The position numbers were made by a program, and so were the translations under genes. Positions 32,714-44,500 of a DNA stretch of 64,000 nt are shown piece after piece (the stretch's first letter is position 1; each line of letters starts with the position of its first letter). The notes beneath the pieces were generated by a model that saw nothing but the letters and a program-made list of their open reading frames with translations, had not been told where the DNA came from and did no database searches. The DNA comes from Nigrospora sphaerica (Eukaryota > Ascomycota > Sordariomycetes > Amphisphaeriales > Apiosporaceae). Location of the stretch: positions 1,612,001-1,676,000 of the forward strand of contig JAGVVL010000002.1 of assembly GCA_018287875.1 (NCBI GenBank), read 5' to 3'.

Positions 32714-34762
32714 TGTGTGGGAGGGAGAAAGAAAGAGTAGGGGCGAGCGACAGGGGAGGTCGTCGAACCAACTAAGCGGAGGGTTGCGTGGTTGCCAGGC
32801 AGTCAGTCGCTAGGCGGCGGGACAGAGACAAAAGTGATTTGCCGGGAATGGATGATTCTGGGAAGCGGCGTGGCCACCAAGACCTTCAATGACGAGCTTT
32901 ACAGCCGGGTACACATGCTAGATGAAGGTCCGGTAGGAAATCGAGTGAGCAGTGTCTGGACAGGCGTCGCAAATACACCTGAACCTGCACTCTAACCGAT
33001 TTTTTTTTGGGCGACCTGGGACTTTTTGGCCGATAAGCACAGCTAGCGCGGAAGTTTTTCCACTGATAAGAGGATGGGTTTTTCCGGAGCCGCGCCTGAG
33101 GCCCGGGCGTCCAGGCGCAATGGGGATGGATCGGCTGCCATGGGTCAAGTCTGTGGGGGCGCTCTGCTGGCTCTCAGCCCGTTCTAACGAGAGCTCCTCT
33201 CATCTGCACTTGCACTGGATGAGCCCGCCTCGCTGCATCATCAATAGCGCATCTCAAGCAGACCGCCAGACGCTCCTGTTGTCGGCCCCTCACAGCTGCA
33301 ACAAGTGGCTGCCGACCGCCACTCCGGCGGGCCTGCTTACCTCTCGTGTGTGTGGCTCGTGGCTCAGGGTCGTCTGTTGGGATGGGACCGGAGCCCAGAA
33401 CATCTTCCGCCGAGGGGTGGAGGATTCGACCGAAAACTGTTGGCGGCATGGGAAGCAAACCTCTATCGCTTCCGAACGACTGGATTGCCTCAGCGACACT
33501 GACCGTCCCCGCCCCGCCAGCCGTGCCACCGTCGAGTCGGGTCGTCTGACCGGCAAGGCCGACTCACGTTCATCTAATGACAGTGAAGTTCCGTTTCGCC
33601 GTCCATAGCTCCTGGTGAGTCATGACCGGCGCTGCTGGTGCTGGCAGCCCTGTCGACACTTGACACGCGTTGGTCACTTCACTGCCTACCTACCTCTTCT
33701 ACGGTCACCTGGCAGCGCGGGGGGGGGCCAAGGGAAAAGGGCTTGAAGGGGTCTCGGCGCGAGGACACGACGGACTTATGGAGAAGTACCTCGCCCACCC
33801 TCCCCCGCCTAGAGGTGTACATACAACCTTTTCCCCCCCCTCTGAAATGGGAAAGCTTCCCAGGCCTAGACAGGCTGATGGTACCCAGACGCCACGGTGG
33901 CTTTTATTACTGCAATTGGCTCGGGTCCTTGCGTTTTCGCTGCCTGGAGCCTTCCCGCCAACGCGACGCCGATTGGCCGGCAGGGTCTACTTACATACAG
34001 AAAGGCTGCTGCTGCTTTTTGCTCGTCGCGCGGGCTCATCACGGCACCACTACTACACAGCACTACCACAACACCAACGCCGGCACCCATCTCTATCACC
34101 TGCCCCAGCTGATGTATGCATACGGAGCCACCCGCTACGTGCGGGCCCTTAGGGCCGCGGCGGCTTACAGGTGGACAAACCGACCGACTCGAGGGCGGAG
34201 GCAAGCAGAGGCAGCCCGGTATAAGAGGTGGTTGTGCATGTGGCTCACGGGTACCCAACCACGACGACGCGCCGGGACGAGGAAATGTCGCGTCCCAACG
34301 CCGGCTCCAAGGCCCCTCCCAATCTCATCCCATCCCATCAGCGCTGTCTTTTCCATCCCATCCCATTGCATGGCCTCCGAGCTGGAGAGCAGCGCAGCTG
34401 GAGCGCGTCTCCAGCGCCTTCCATCTCGTCCATCTCGTCGCCATCCATGTCTCATCGTGACCCACCCGTAGAGCTCGCGGGGCGCTGATTGGACAGAGCT
34501 ATAGCGCTGCGACCACTCACAGGGGGCGGCTGCTGTAATCCCTGTCGTGATCGAACCGTGATTCGAGCGGTGGCAGGTGGGCACGCGTTCTACAAATAAG
34601 AAGTGGCTCCCGATTCCAGAAATTTGTCGCGACGGCCGTCGGAAGAGTGACTTGGTTTCTTGAATTTTATTTTTTTTAACCCTCCGACCCGATCACCCTC
34701 CGGTTCCTCTGGCTGTTTGTCTTTCCCGACCTCCCATCCAACCAAGACACCAAACACAAAAC
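32714..34762. other. Intergenic region between divergent Utp12-domain gene and bdf1
   Basis: GC-rich, with no convincing protein frame. The first few hundred bases should hold the promoter of the minus-strand Utp12-domain gene. Short homopolymers (T8 near 33001, G9 near 33721) are present. Confidence 0.5.
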
Positions 34763-34831
34763 ACCCCCCCCCCCCTCTCGGGTCCCGTCCCTTATCTCTT
34801 GCCCCCCCTCCCCTACCCTCCTCCCCCCCCC
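34763..34831 (+). promoter_or_regulatory. Long pyrimidine tract, candidate bdf1 core promoter
   Basis: Nearly uninterrupted C/T for about 70 bases, including C12 and C8 runs. CT-rich blocks just upstream of transcription starts are typical of strongly expressed filamentous-fungal genes. It lies 2 kb before the bdf1 ATG, which would imply a long, spliced leader. Confidence 0.4.
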
Positions 34832-36792
34832 ATCAATCAATCCGAGCTCCGACTTCACCGACCACGTCCATCCGTCCATCGCGAGACGAGTGTTGGTGGT
34901 TGTTGCTGCTGCACGCGCACATCTGATAGACTGGAAGAAGGTACGTACCTTTTTTTTATTCCTCGTCTACCTCCCTAGTCGGTATCCATTGCTTCTGCCC
35001 GTTTGTCTGTTCCATCCAGTGAGGTCCAGTCCAGTCCCGTCTGTCCGTTTTGCTGTTCCCTCCCCTTCCCGCCCCACGCCCACGCGCCCGCGCCCAGCCC
35101 AAATCCAGCCCCGTTCAGACGTGAAGCTGTCGCGACAGGCCTGCGACTGCGCTGGAGAGCTCGGGCTCGCAGGCTTGAACCTTGCTCGTGCATCCCGACG
35201 AATCAACCGCTCTTTTGATGCTGTCTATTTCCCCCAAGTTCCCAATCCCTTCTGCCCAAACCGGCATTTTTGTCCATCTTCCCGCCCGCGTCTCACTTAC
35301 ACGCACCGCATCGCGCGCGCATCTGCAGCACCCTCACTGCGTTTGCATCGTGAACCACCCATCACCACCAACCCACTACCATCACCATCAACCCACCTTG
35401 GTGTTTTGATATCTTTTACTCTACGTTTTCGCCCGCTCCTTCCGTTTTCACTTCCATTCAGTTTTTCCTGTCGCATTCAATTCTCGAAACTACTGCCTTC
35501 TGCCAAATCCTTCCTTAACCCTGGCCTTGTGCATTGCGCGCGCGTGCGACAGCCGATTTATTCGTCGCAGTCACGTCGTTGGCTTGGCGCATCGCATCCA
35601 TCGCGCATTCGTGTCGCGTTGACACGACCCGCTCTCTCCAAACTAACTCTTTATCGCCAGCGGAACCTCCAGCAACGCCGTATTCCGCGCATCGCCTTTT
35701 AGCGCCCTCTCGCAGCCTCCCTCTGTGCCAGGTAAATTGACCCGTTTTATTTTCGTCTCGTCGCGTCTTTCGTCCAGCCATCATGTCATGATACCATCCG
35801 CCTACGGTCTTGCGCAAGCCTCGTGGCTGTGCATGCCTTCTCCCACGTTTGGTGTCTGCCTACCCAAGGCCCCAGAATACCAGTCGCCTGGCCGTGGCCT
35901 TGGCTCGGTTTCTTTCGGCGGGGCAGCGCAGCTCTTTGGACCTTCCAACAGATGATGCATCTCTCTTGCCACCAAATGTCGGCCACCTTCTACCGAACGA
36001 AAGGTTGTTTATGGGTTCTAGACCCACGGCGACCAGCCCGACCGCAAGAATCGAATACATGTATCTGATTTGTCGGCGCAAACCAATTGCGCCAGCTACC
36101 CTGCTGCCAATCGCGCACCGACCATCACCTCCCCTCGCCCATTCGCACGCGTCGTTTCTCATGAGGTGGGCGCAACACGACCTGTGGGAAGACGGGGAAT
36201 AGTTGGACAAAGTCTCCTGCAGGCGCCCTGTCGCATGTTTGCATTGCCGAAAATCAAGCTATCATATTCATCCTTGACCGATAAACTCGCCTCATTGGGA
36301 AACCAACTGTTCTACTCAACTGGAGGACGAATACGCATCTCCAGGGACGCATTGGTACCCAAACGATCAAGCCAGATTGCGTGCATCCACGAACTGCATA
36401 GCTCTTCCGCTCGAATGTTTCGCCAACGCTCTGGCGACCACCCTGTTGGTTTGCCACGAGACAGACTGCCACTCTTTGCTGCGCATCGTTCGCCTGCCGC
36501 AGGTTCCCGATGAATAACACTAGGGGCGGCGCGTTGCAATGCGGTTCCATTGATGAGCTGCACACAAGATCTCGAGTGAATCGCGCCGGCGCATAGCTGG
36601 GGAAGAGAAGGGAGGGGACAGACCGGAGACTGTAATACTTGGCTGGCCTGAGAGTAGTGCTCCATTTCCATGTCTGGGCCCAGTGGCACAGTGACAACCC
36701 GCCAGTGACGGGCTTTCATGACACTCTCACTATTGCTATTTCCAGATTCCTAACTTGCTAGTTGCTAACCACAAGGTGCAGGTCGTTCATTG
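34832..36792 (+). other. Probable spliced 5' leader of bdf1
   Basis: No protein-like frame. A good donor (AAG-GTACGT at 34941) and, just before the coding region, a branch site (TTGCTAACC) followed by an acceptor ending at 36781 suggest at least one leader intron, maybe several. This is inference from splice signals only; exon limits are unknown. Confidence 0.4.
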
Positions 36793-36810
36793 ATGGACGG
36801 TGGATCTTGA
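36793..36810 (+). promoter_or_regulatory. Five-codon upstream ORF before bdf1
   Basis: ATG GAC GGT GGA TCT TGA begins 12 nt after the inferred leader acceptor and ends 35 nt before the bdf1 ATG. If it lies in the mature leader it would be met first by scanning ribosomes and could lower bdf1 translation. Confidence 0.45.
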
Positions 36811-36845
36811 ATCCTTTCGACCAATCTCACTGAGGCCTCGGATTG

Positions 36846-39800
36846 ATGGCAATCATGGCGACAGAGGAGCCGCAGAAGGTGTTGGAGCAGAAGGTCTCGC
36901 AACCACAGGCTGAGGATGACAAGATGGTGTTGGACAATGATGACGCTCCGCCAGCTGTCAATGGGTAAGCAAATTCCCCATCTTCATGCCAAAATTTGAT
37001 CTGACAACATTCCTGTAGCCACAAGACATCAGATGAAAAGCCTGCGGAGGAGGGACTGAAGCCTAATGGCAAAGTGGACTCACCAGAGAAAGCTGCAGAC
37101 AAGGGTGACAAGGATGCCATGGACCAGGAGACGTCCGCCACAAAGAGTGGTGGCGTAGCCGGCTCCTCGCCCAAGCCCAGTACCGACAAGCCGGCAACAG
37201 AGGACAGTGAGATGTCTGGTATGGATGGCGCCGCCGAAGAGGCTCCTACCACAGACGCCCAGCCCAGCAATGAGCAGCCGGATGAGCCTATGACGACACC
37301 CAAGGACGCACCTGAATCAGAAGCGACAACAGTCAAAGACGAGGATGCGAAAGGAGTAGCAGACGTCAAGGAGAAGGCAGGCCATGCGATGCTTCCGTCA
37401 GAGTCTGTGGACACCCCAGCGAAGGATGACAAGGCTACAGAGGCAACCGAAGACAAGGCTGTGGTGAAAGCCGAGAACCAGCCTACGGAGCCCACCGAGG
37501 ATAAGCCTACGGAAACATCGGACAAGCCTGCCGACACATCGGATGACAAACCCACGGAGAAAACTGAGGGAAAGCCTGAGGAGAAGTCTGCGGAGATGCC
37601 CGAGGACAAGCCCGAGAAGGCCCCCGGTGATGATCCCATGGATGTTGATGAATCAACTGAGCGACCAGATGCCTCTTCCGGTGGCGAGCTTGGGGAGAGC
37701 ACCCAAGCTACAGCGATCAGCGATGCGCCCGCTCTTGCTACGCCCTCCAAAGAGGAGCCCAAGGCCACACCTACGGAATCCCAGGAGAAAGCCCGAACAC
37801 CTACGCCGCAGACGGAATCTGCCACTTCTGCACGTCCTGCTTCCCCTGTCAAGATGTCTAGGGAACGGGAGGAAGAAGACGAGGAAGACGAGCCGCTGGC
37901 CAAACGAGCAAAGACAATCACGCGACCGCAAGCAGCCGGAGACAGCATCGGCGTTGCTTCCGGTCTGTCCCCCGCCCCGGCCAGTGCCAATGCCAACCTG
38001 TCGGCCGCCATTCCCGATGGCCAGTCCATCAGCCCGCATCAGGGCCGTGAGATCAGGAACCAGATCGCCAGAATAAAAAAGACCAAGAACGGCAGTAACT
38101 TCAAATCCCCGGTCGAGAAACTGTGGCCTGACATATGGATCCAATACAAGGAAGTTGTCAGCAATCCGGTGGACTTGTCCATGTTTGAGGTCAAACTGCG
38201 CGACAACAAGTACATGAACTATGGCGAGCTGAAGGCCGACATACAGCTCCTGTATGAGAATTCGATGGCATTCAATGGCGACCCTCACCCCGTTACACAA
38301 GCGGCGATGGCGATACGGAACGAGCTATTTGCCAGGATGGCGGAAATCTCAAAAATGTCAGAACCTTCGAAAGACAAGAGCAAGTACCAGGCTCTTCGCC
38401 ATGCTGAGCCGCGCATCGCTACCCAGCCCCGCCGGCCATCCCAGTCCCAGCCCCGAGCTGCGCCTGCTGCGCTCAGTCCAAAGTCCAAGCCCGAGCCCGC
38501 CGCAACCGCCACGTCCCCTGTTCTACCCATCTCGGGAGCAGGCGGCCCTGCTTTTGCTCTTCCGCCGAATGGCGTTCCCCAGATCCGTCGTGACTCGACG
38601 CGTGGTGACGGTGACAGGCCAAAGAGACCCATCAACCCCCCCAAGAACCGCGACCCTGTGTACTCGTCCAAGCCCGGCCTGAAGAAAAGACTTGAGCCAG
38701 AGATGAAGTTCTACGCCGAGGTCCTGAACGAGTTGAAGAAGCCCAAATACCTCGCACACAACACTTACTTCTTGGCGCCTGTGGATCCTGTTGCGTTCAA
38801 CATACCGACCTATTTCAGCGTCATCAAAAAGCCGATGGACTTGGGAACCATGTCAGCCAAGTTGGAACGTGGCGAGTACCGGTCTGGCAAGGAGATTGAG
38901 AAGGACGTTCGCCAGATGGTGAACAACACCGAATCCTTCAATGGCCTCGATTCGATTGTAACCAAGTCCGGCCAATTCCTCGAGAACTTGTTCAAGGAAG
39001 AGGTTACCAAGAAGGATGCGTGGCTGGCGAAGAACTATCCCCCTTCGGCACACTCTGGCGGACGTTCTAGTGGCAGCCCAGATCCCGCCGCACGCGACTC
39101 GGAAGATGAGACGGACGACGGCCCCGAGGAAGAAGACAATGAATCGATTCGCAACCTGCAGTCGAGACTGGGCGAGGAGCAAGACAAACTTACCGGGATG
39201 CTGGGTGCCAAGAAACCCGACCTCACGATGATCGAGATCCAGCAGAACGTGGTCTCGATGTTGCAGCGAAAACTCGTCGAAGAAAAGACCAAATTCGGCA
39301 ACGAGCCCAAGAAGTCCAAGGCGTCCAAGAAGAAGGTCACCAACAGCAAGCCGAGACCGAAGCCGAGTGCGGGCAGTGCGTCCATGGGCCACGCCAAGAA
39401 GCCAAGCACCAGCAACGTGTCGCACAGCAGGAAGCCATCGGGCATGCAGACCAAGAAGCCCGCCCCCAAGAAGCGCACCATTGGAGGTCTCGAGAAAGCT
39501 GTCATTGCAGACGGAATCAATGAGCTTGATGGCCCGTTGTTGAACAGGGCCGTTGAGATCATCAAGAAGGATACCAACCAGAAGGTAAGCAATTCCCCGT
39601 ACCACTTGGAAAGTTTGGTAGGGAGGCTAACTAGTTCTTTCCTACCCACCAGGAGGACGACGACGGCCAGCTTGAGTTGGACATCGAACTCTTGTCTCAG
39701 GATGCCCTGGGCAAACTCTACGAACTGATTATGAAAGCATATCCAAACATATACACCAACGTTGCTCAGAGGCCCGAGTTTAAGCAAGAAGCCAAGCAGA

Positions 39801-40021
39801 ACGAAGAGGCACGGGCCCGGAGCCACTCCCTCTCCAAGCCCAAGAAGAACAAGCCCATGAACAAGCACGAGCAGGAGCGCAACATTGAGAAGCTGCGAGA
39901 GCTCAAGGCGCAATTCCAGCGCAACGGTAGTGGCAGCCAAGAACCAGTGGCTGTAGAAGGCGAGGAGAACCGAGCGGGCGAGTCGAGTGATGAGGAGGAG
40001 AGCGACTCTGAAGAAGAGTGA
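36846..40021 (+). CDS. bdf1: BET-family double bromodomain protein Bdf1
   Basis: Three exons, 36846-36964, 37019-39584 and 39653-40021, 1017 residues. BET proteins read acetylated histone H4 and recruit TFIID and SWR1-type complexes. Residues 40-300 are a low-complexity Lys/Glu/Thr/Asp region with many KPTE- and DKP-type repeats. Bromodomain 1 lies at about 379-480, with acetyl-lysine-binding Asn in SMAFNGDPH. Bromodomain 2 lies at about 601-703, with FYAEVLNELKKPKY, PVDPVAFNIPTYFSVIKKPMD and the Asn in ESFNGLDS. A coiled-coil segment follows near 745-790, then a basic Lys/Pro/Ser region. The NET domain starts at about 895 (LELDIELLSQDALGKLYELI) in exon 3, and the tail is acidic (ESDSEEE). 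Bromodomain 1 is divergent, with FKSPVEKLWPDIWIQYKEVV in place of the usual WPF-type shelf region. Confidence 0.95.
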
Positions 40022-41019
40022 GCAACCCGCCAGCTACCTTTGCGCGCCTCCCAGCTCTCTACGCCCTCGGTGCATTCATCGACGGTGACATCCAGCTGCA
40101 CCACGGCAGACGGCGTGGCATTCGAACTTTTACGCAACCCGATACGACGGTCCACATGGGATCACCCACCTACCTGCATGATTATAATTGCCCACCCCAT
40201 GCGGGTCCCTTCGCATTCTTGGCTAGGCCGGTTGATGCAAAAGCGATGGCGCCAAGCGCCTGGCTTGTGCCATCCAACGGCCCAGTAACGGAGCGACGTG
40301 GGCGGATATTGAGACGGGACGGCGCCTGTCTCGACACGGTGGGTGGTCTGGGAGTCTGGCAACTTGTCGGCCAGGGGCCAGCAGTGGAAGAGGGCCATGG
40401 GTATCTCTAGCAGGCACAACGTGGTGTGGGCGGAGGATAGTAGATAGCGTTTGCATGCCTTGTATTTGAGAAGCGGCCCAGCGTTAGCTGCGCCGTCGGG
40501 CGGACGCTAAGCCCATGCGGCAAGACGAAAAGCATACCAAGCATATACCTGTGCCTTTGCAACGAGGCTATTGGAGCATAAGTGATGGGAGGCAAGAGGG
40601 TCCAGTCACTTCGAAGGGCAGAATAAGTTAGGCCACTAACGAGCGAATATCTCAAGTGCAAGAGCTCCAGGGGCCAGCAGCGCCTCCGTATCGTAAGGAT
40701 GGTGAGCAGCTCGCCTGACCAGCGACTGTGTATCTATGCCGCGACGCCGTTTACTGTTATAGCGTACTCATTAGTAAGCCACCAAGCTGGTGCGTCGTAC
40801 CACGGCCGCGGTCAGGGCCAAGAGGAAAGGCGATGAGAGGAGTATGTTCACAATCGGTATTACCCCGCTAGCTGACCAGTTCTGGTTAAAACGTCAAATC
40901 CCGCGATATCATCCGTCCGTCCCGTGTGTCGTACTCCATCGTCCCTCGTATTACAATGTCTTCGGCCCGGCTCGGCCCGTGTCTGCGTGGCGGCGCGAGC
41001 GCCGGCTTTGTCGGGTGGT
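40022..41019. other. Convergent intergenic region
   Basis: About 1 kb between the bdf1 and aldolase stop codons. No gene or repeat recognised. Confidence 0.6.
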
Positions 41020-42378
41020 CTATTCTCCCTTTTCGACGCCGTTTTCTTTCTGGCTGTCGTTCTTGGCCGGCGGCGTGCCGACCTCCTGCGCAAACCCTCG
41101 GGCCTGCTTGAGGGCGCCGGACACCATGCCGACGAAGCCCCAGATGTCCATGGTCACGGTAAGCATGCGGAAGCCCTGCTGGAGCATCATGGGGATCTGG
41201 TCGGGGCTCATGGCACCACTGGAGAGAAGGGAGTCAGTTTCAGCCAGTCGCGTCGGACGGAAGTAAAAGCCTCAGCCTGGCGGAAGGGGGAGAACAGGGA
41301 CAAGCGTACCCGAACAGCGGCCGGTTGTACTTGGCGCCGGCGGCGGCCACCTTGGTCATGGCGTCGAGCAGGACGGGGTGCGGAGCTTCGCCCAGCCTCA
41401 TGGGGATGCCGGCGTCGGCCGAGAAGTCGCCCGGGCCGAGCATGAGGGCCGAGACGCCCTCGACAGCGGCGATCTCCTCAATGTTGGCGACGCCCTTGAC
41501 GCTCTCGACCTGCGCGATGAGGATGATGTGCCGGTTGGACGTGTTCATGTTGAAGCCATCGTCGCTGTAGAGCGACTTATCTGACACGCCCGGCGTAAAG
41601 GTCCACGGGCTGAAGGAGCGCTCGCCGAGGGGCGCTGTGAGAAAAAGAGGACGTTAGTCATTCCGATACAAAGCTTGGCGGGAACCACACCGGACTTTCT
41701 GTCAACAGGGATACTCTAAACAAGCGCCAATCCCCCTCCCTCCCTTCCTCAAAAGCAGTTGACGCCGGGTGAGGGAACAAAGGGAGCCAGGGCTGGCGGG
41801 CTCAGCCGGACTTACGGTAGTAAATGTCCTTGATGAAGCGCTTCACGTCCTCGGCGCTCTCGGTGTGCGGGATCACGATGCCGGCGGCACCGGCGTCCAA
41901 GGCAGTCGACAGGATCGCCTCATCGTGCTTGGGCACGCGGACTATGGCAAGGGACGAGCCCTCGGAATGGTGCTGAGCGGCGTGGATGGCGCTGGAAGGC
42001 AGATTCAGTATTAGTATTTGGCTCACCGAGTGGTACTGATTACCACGACGTGGTTAGCCTTGGAGACTCACTCGTGCAATTCCAGACGGTTGTACATGGC
42101 GTGTTCAACGTCAATCCAGATGAAGTCGGGCCGGGCCGAGGCGAGGAGCTGGCAGTCATGTTAACATCGAGTACGCGAGCCCGTCCTCCCCTGGGCCTGC
42201 CTACCTTGGTCACAAAGACGCTGGGAATACCGTGGCCGACTCCGAACAGCGTCTTGGTAGGGTCCGCCATGGCGTCTTTCAGCGCCTGTTGGGCATTTCC
42301 CGGGTACGTCAGCTGGGCCGCGCGGTACGGCGCCTTCACGTGCAGCTCCGGCTGCTCGAGGTAGGGCTTGTCAGTCAT
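41020..42378 (-). CDS. HpcH/HpaI-family aldolase
   Basis: Five exons on the minus strand, 42378-42205, 42148-42072, 41991-41816, 41634-41310 and 41218-41020, all in phase, 316 residues. The class II pyruvate-dependent aldolase fold cleaves 2-keto-3-deoxy sugar acids or 4-hydroxy-2-ketoacids. Catalytic H74 sits in FIWIDVEHAMYN, the metal ligands are E186 in IAQVESVKG and D212 in LGPGDFSADAG, and the phosphate/substrate-loop arginine R148 is in PPLGERSFSPWTF. An extra Tyr/Asp-rich loop (VSDKSLYSDDGFNMN, 159-173) sits where fungal members are usually variable. The tail after residue 295 is polar and ends KENGVEKGE, with no targeting signal. Fungal paralogues are often annotated as 2-dehydro-3-deoxyglucarate aldolase, but the real substrate is unknown. 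Confidence 0.92.
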
Positions 42379-44500
42379 GGTGATGGTTTTGGGGTGTGTG
42401 CGAGACTGAGGAGGCCTGAGCTGAGTGTAACAGTGAAGAGCGGAGGAGAGAGATGGTGCGTATGTGAGTGAGAAAGAGAATAGATGTGCGATGGATGAGG
42501 GGCATGAGATCTGCTCCCCAAGCGCCTTCTCCGTGTCTCTTAAAGCCTCCGCATCTGGACGCGCTTTGAATCATTCAGCCATCACAAGGCAGCATCCGGG
42601 TACGAAAAATCATCTAGCGCTTATTTTCCGTGAAATTTCGCGATGTTCGGGCGCGATGCCAGCGGAGTTAGTGCTGACAAAGGGGCGCCTTGGATTCCTG
42701 CGAAGTGGCATCTGCCATCGGAACGCCAGCGTTTTAGCCGCCAACGGAGATAAAAATACCGATAAGGCGAATGGCTGCAAGGGCGCCGCGCCGCACGGAG
42801 GCCGGGACAACGATTGGGCCGCAGGTGGCTGGCCCAGCTCCAGATACGCGCTTAACTCCTGGTTTAAACCCGTGTGGCCCGGGGTATCGTCGTATTTATC
42901 TCGTCTCGGAGTTAAGGCCAGTGCCAAGCCAAGCGCCGTATATATAGCGTGTAGGGGTCTGCCAATAAAAAGGGGTCGGCTCAGTCACTGTCGGGACAGG
43001 CTTCCGGGGTTGTGGCACAGTCCGAGGAGACACGTTTGCTGAGTAAGACCTTGCCCCTAATGTGTATAGTGGGGGTCGGCTATCGCCCGACACAGCTTAA
43101 GCGTATGCAGGTGCTGCCTAGGTGAGGACTTGTGTGTTTCATTCGGATACCTGACCGATACTCATCAAACAAGGACACAAGGCTACCCGCCGTCGGTGCC
43201 CGAAGAGCCCCCGTGAGATCCCGGTCTCCCGGGTGTGGCGGCCGGGTCGGGAATCGTACCGCAGCGCCGGGGTGGGGGGGATACGTGTGGACCGCGTCGG
43301 CACAGTATGACGACCGAACGGCGAGGACGTCGAGACGTCGGAACGCCGGGGCGGGTGTGGCTACGGCCTTTCCTCTCTCCGCGTGCGTATACACAGATAA
43401 ATATCCGAGCGAACCTGGCGTGGGAAAAGAGCTTGGATAAAGGTCATGGACGGCGCATGGTTGGGGAAGGCGCAACCCCGTCCTTTCACGGCAAACCTGC
43501 TGGTACAAGGGTACCGGCGTCCACCCGCCCGTCCATCTCAAAGACGTGTGTAGTAGTAGGTATGGACCGGAAGAAGAACGTATGCACCCAAATCGACGAC
43601 CATGGGCATTGGCGGCTACTTACACTGCCTTTGCAGAATAGAAGCCCGGAAGAAGGGGAAGGGAGAAGGGCGCACAACCGTGGCCCGCCGCTCCACGGAC
43701 GAAAGGAAGACCTGTCATCTGCTCGGGCCGAGAAGTCAATTCGGTGGGGCGCCTGAGGGCAGGCGGACCCGCAAAACCACGCTCTTTCCGAACGTCCGAA
43801 AGCGCCCTTTCGAGAGGTCTCATTTTGCCATGCCAATGCCCAAGCAAGAGCTCCAGGTACCCATACCTGGATACACGCTATATAGGGTACACAGTAGTCT
43901 AGACACCTAGGCCCCCCCCCCGGTCGGTGGTACGTCATGTTCAACGCATCGCGCTTTGCACGCCCATCGATCGACAAGAAGACCAGAGGCCTCTCTTTTT
44001 ATATGGTTTCCCGTCTTGTCGGCCGTCGGGCACATGGCCCGTGGCCATCGCGTCGCTTGGCCTAGGGGAATTGGCGTTGGTGGGAACGAATTGGAGCGAA
44101 ATTGAGGTTCGAGGGGCTCGCGATGGTGCGCACAGCTCGGGCAACGACGACGGTGGGGGTCGCAGACGCGCCTGCCTTCCAAGACTAGGCCCTCGTCGGG
44201 GACTGCAAGTGGCTCTGAATGCCGTAGGTTGTGGTGGAGCATCGAACCATTTCCTCTTCAGAATACTTCAGTCTCGTTCCCTTCTTCCCTCCCGTTTCGT
44301 CCCTTCTCCCGTTCCATTCCTCCCACTTCTTTTTCTTCTTCTTCTCATCCTCCTTCCTGTCCCGTCCGCTACTGCAGGCCCTTGAGCGCATCCCTCACTC
44401 AACGCCTTCCCCCGTGGGGTTTTCAAACCGCCTCCTTGGGTCCGTCCGACAGACCTCCATCGCCCCCTCTCCACTCCTCACCACCGAACGAACCGTCATC
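42379..44500. other. Divergent intergenic region (aldolase / ach1)
   Basis: About 2.1 kb between two divergent start codons. TATA-like runs occur at about 42938-42946 and 43878-43884, and a long C/T-rich block at 44275-44365 probably marks the ach1 promoter or leader. No gene is supported. Confidence 0.55.

Noticed and set aside
33638..35702. Two plus-strand open frames of about 270 codons upstream of bdf1
   Set aside because: Ser/Pro/Arg-rich translations of C/T-rich DNA with no domain. They overlap the inferred promoter and spliced leader of bdf1.
36049..36105. tRNA-like element on the minus strand: an A-box match (TGGCGCAATTGG) and a B-box-like TTCGATTC
   Set aside because: The boxes are several bases too close for a tRNA, and the acceptor and anticodon stems do not pair. 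What remains is a strong 7-bp hairpin, GGCGCAAACCAATTGCGCC, which may be chance or a tRNA-derived relic.
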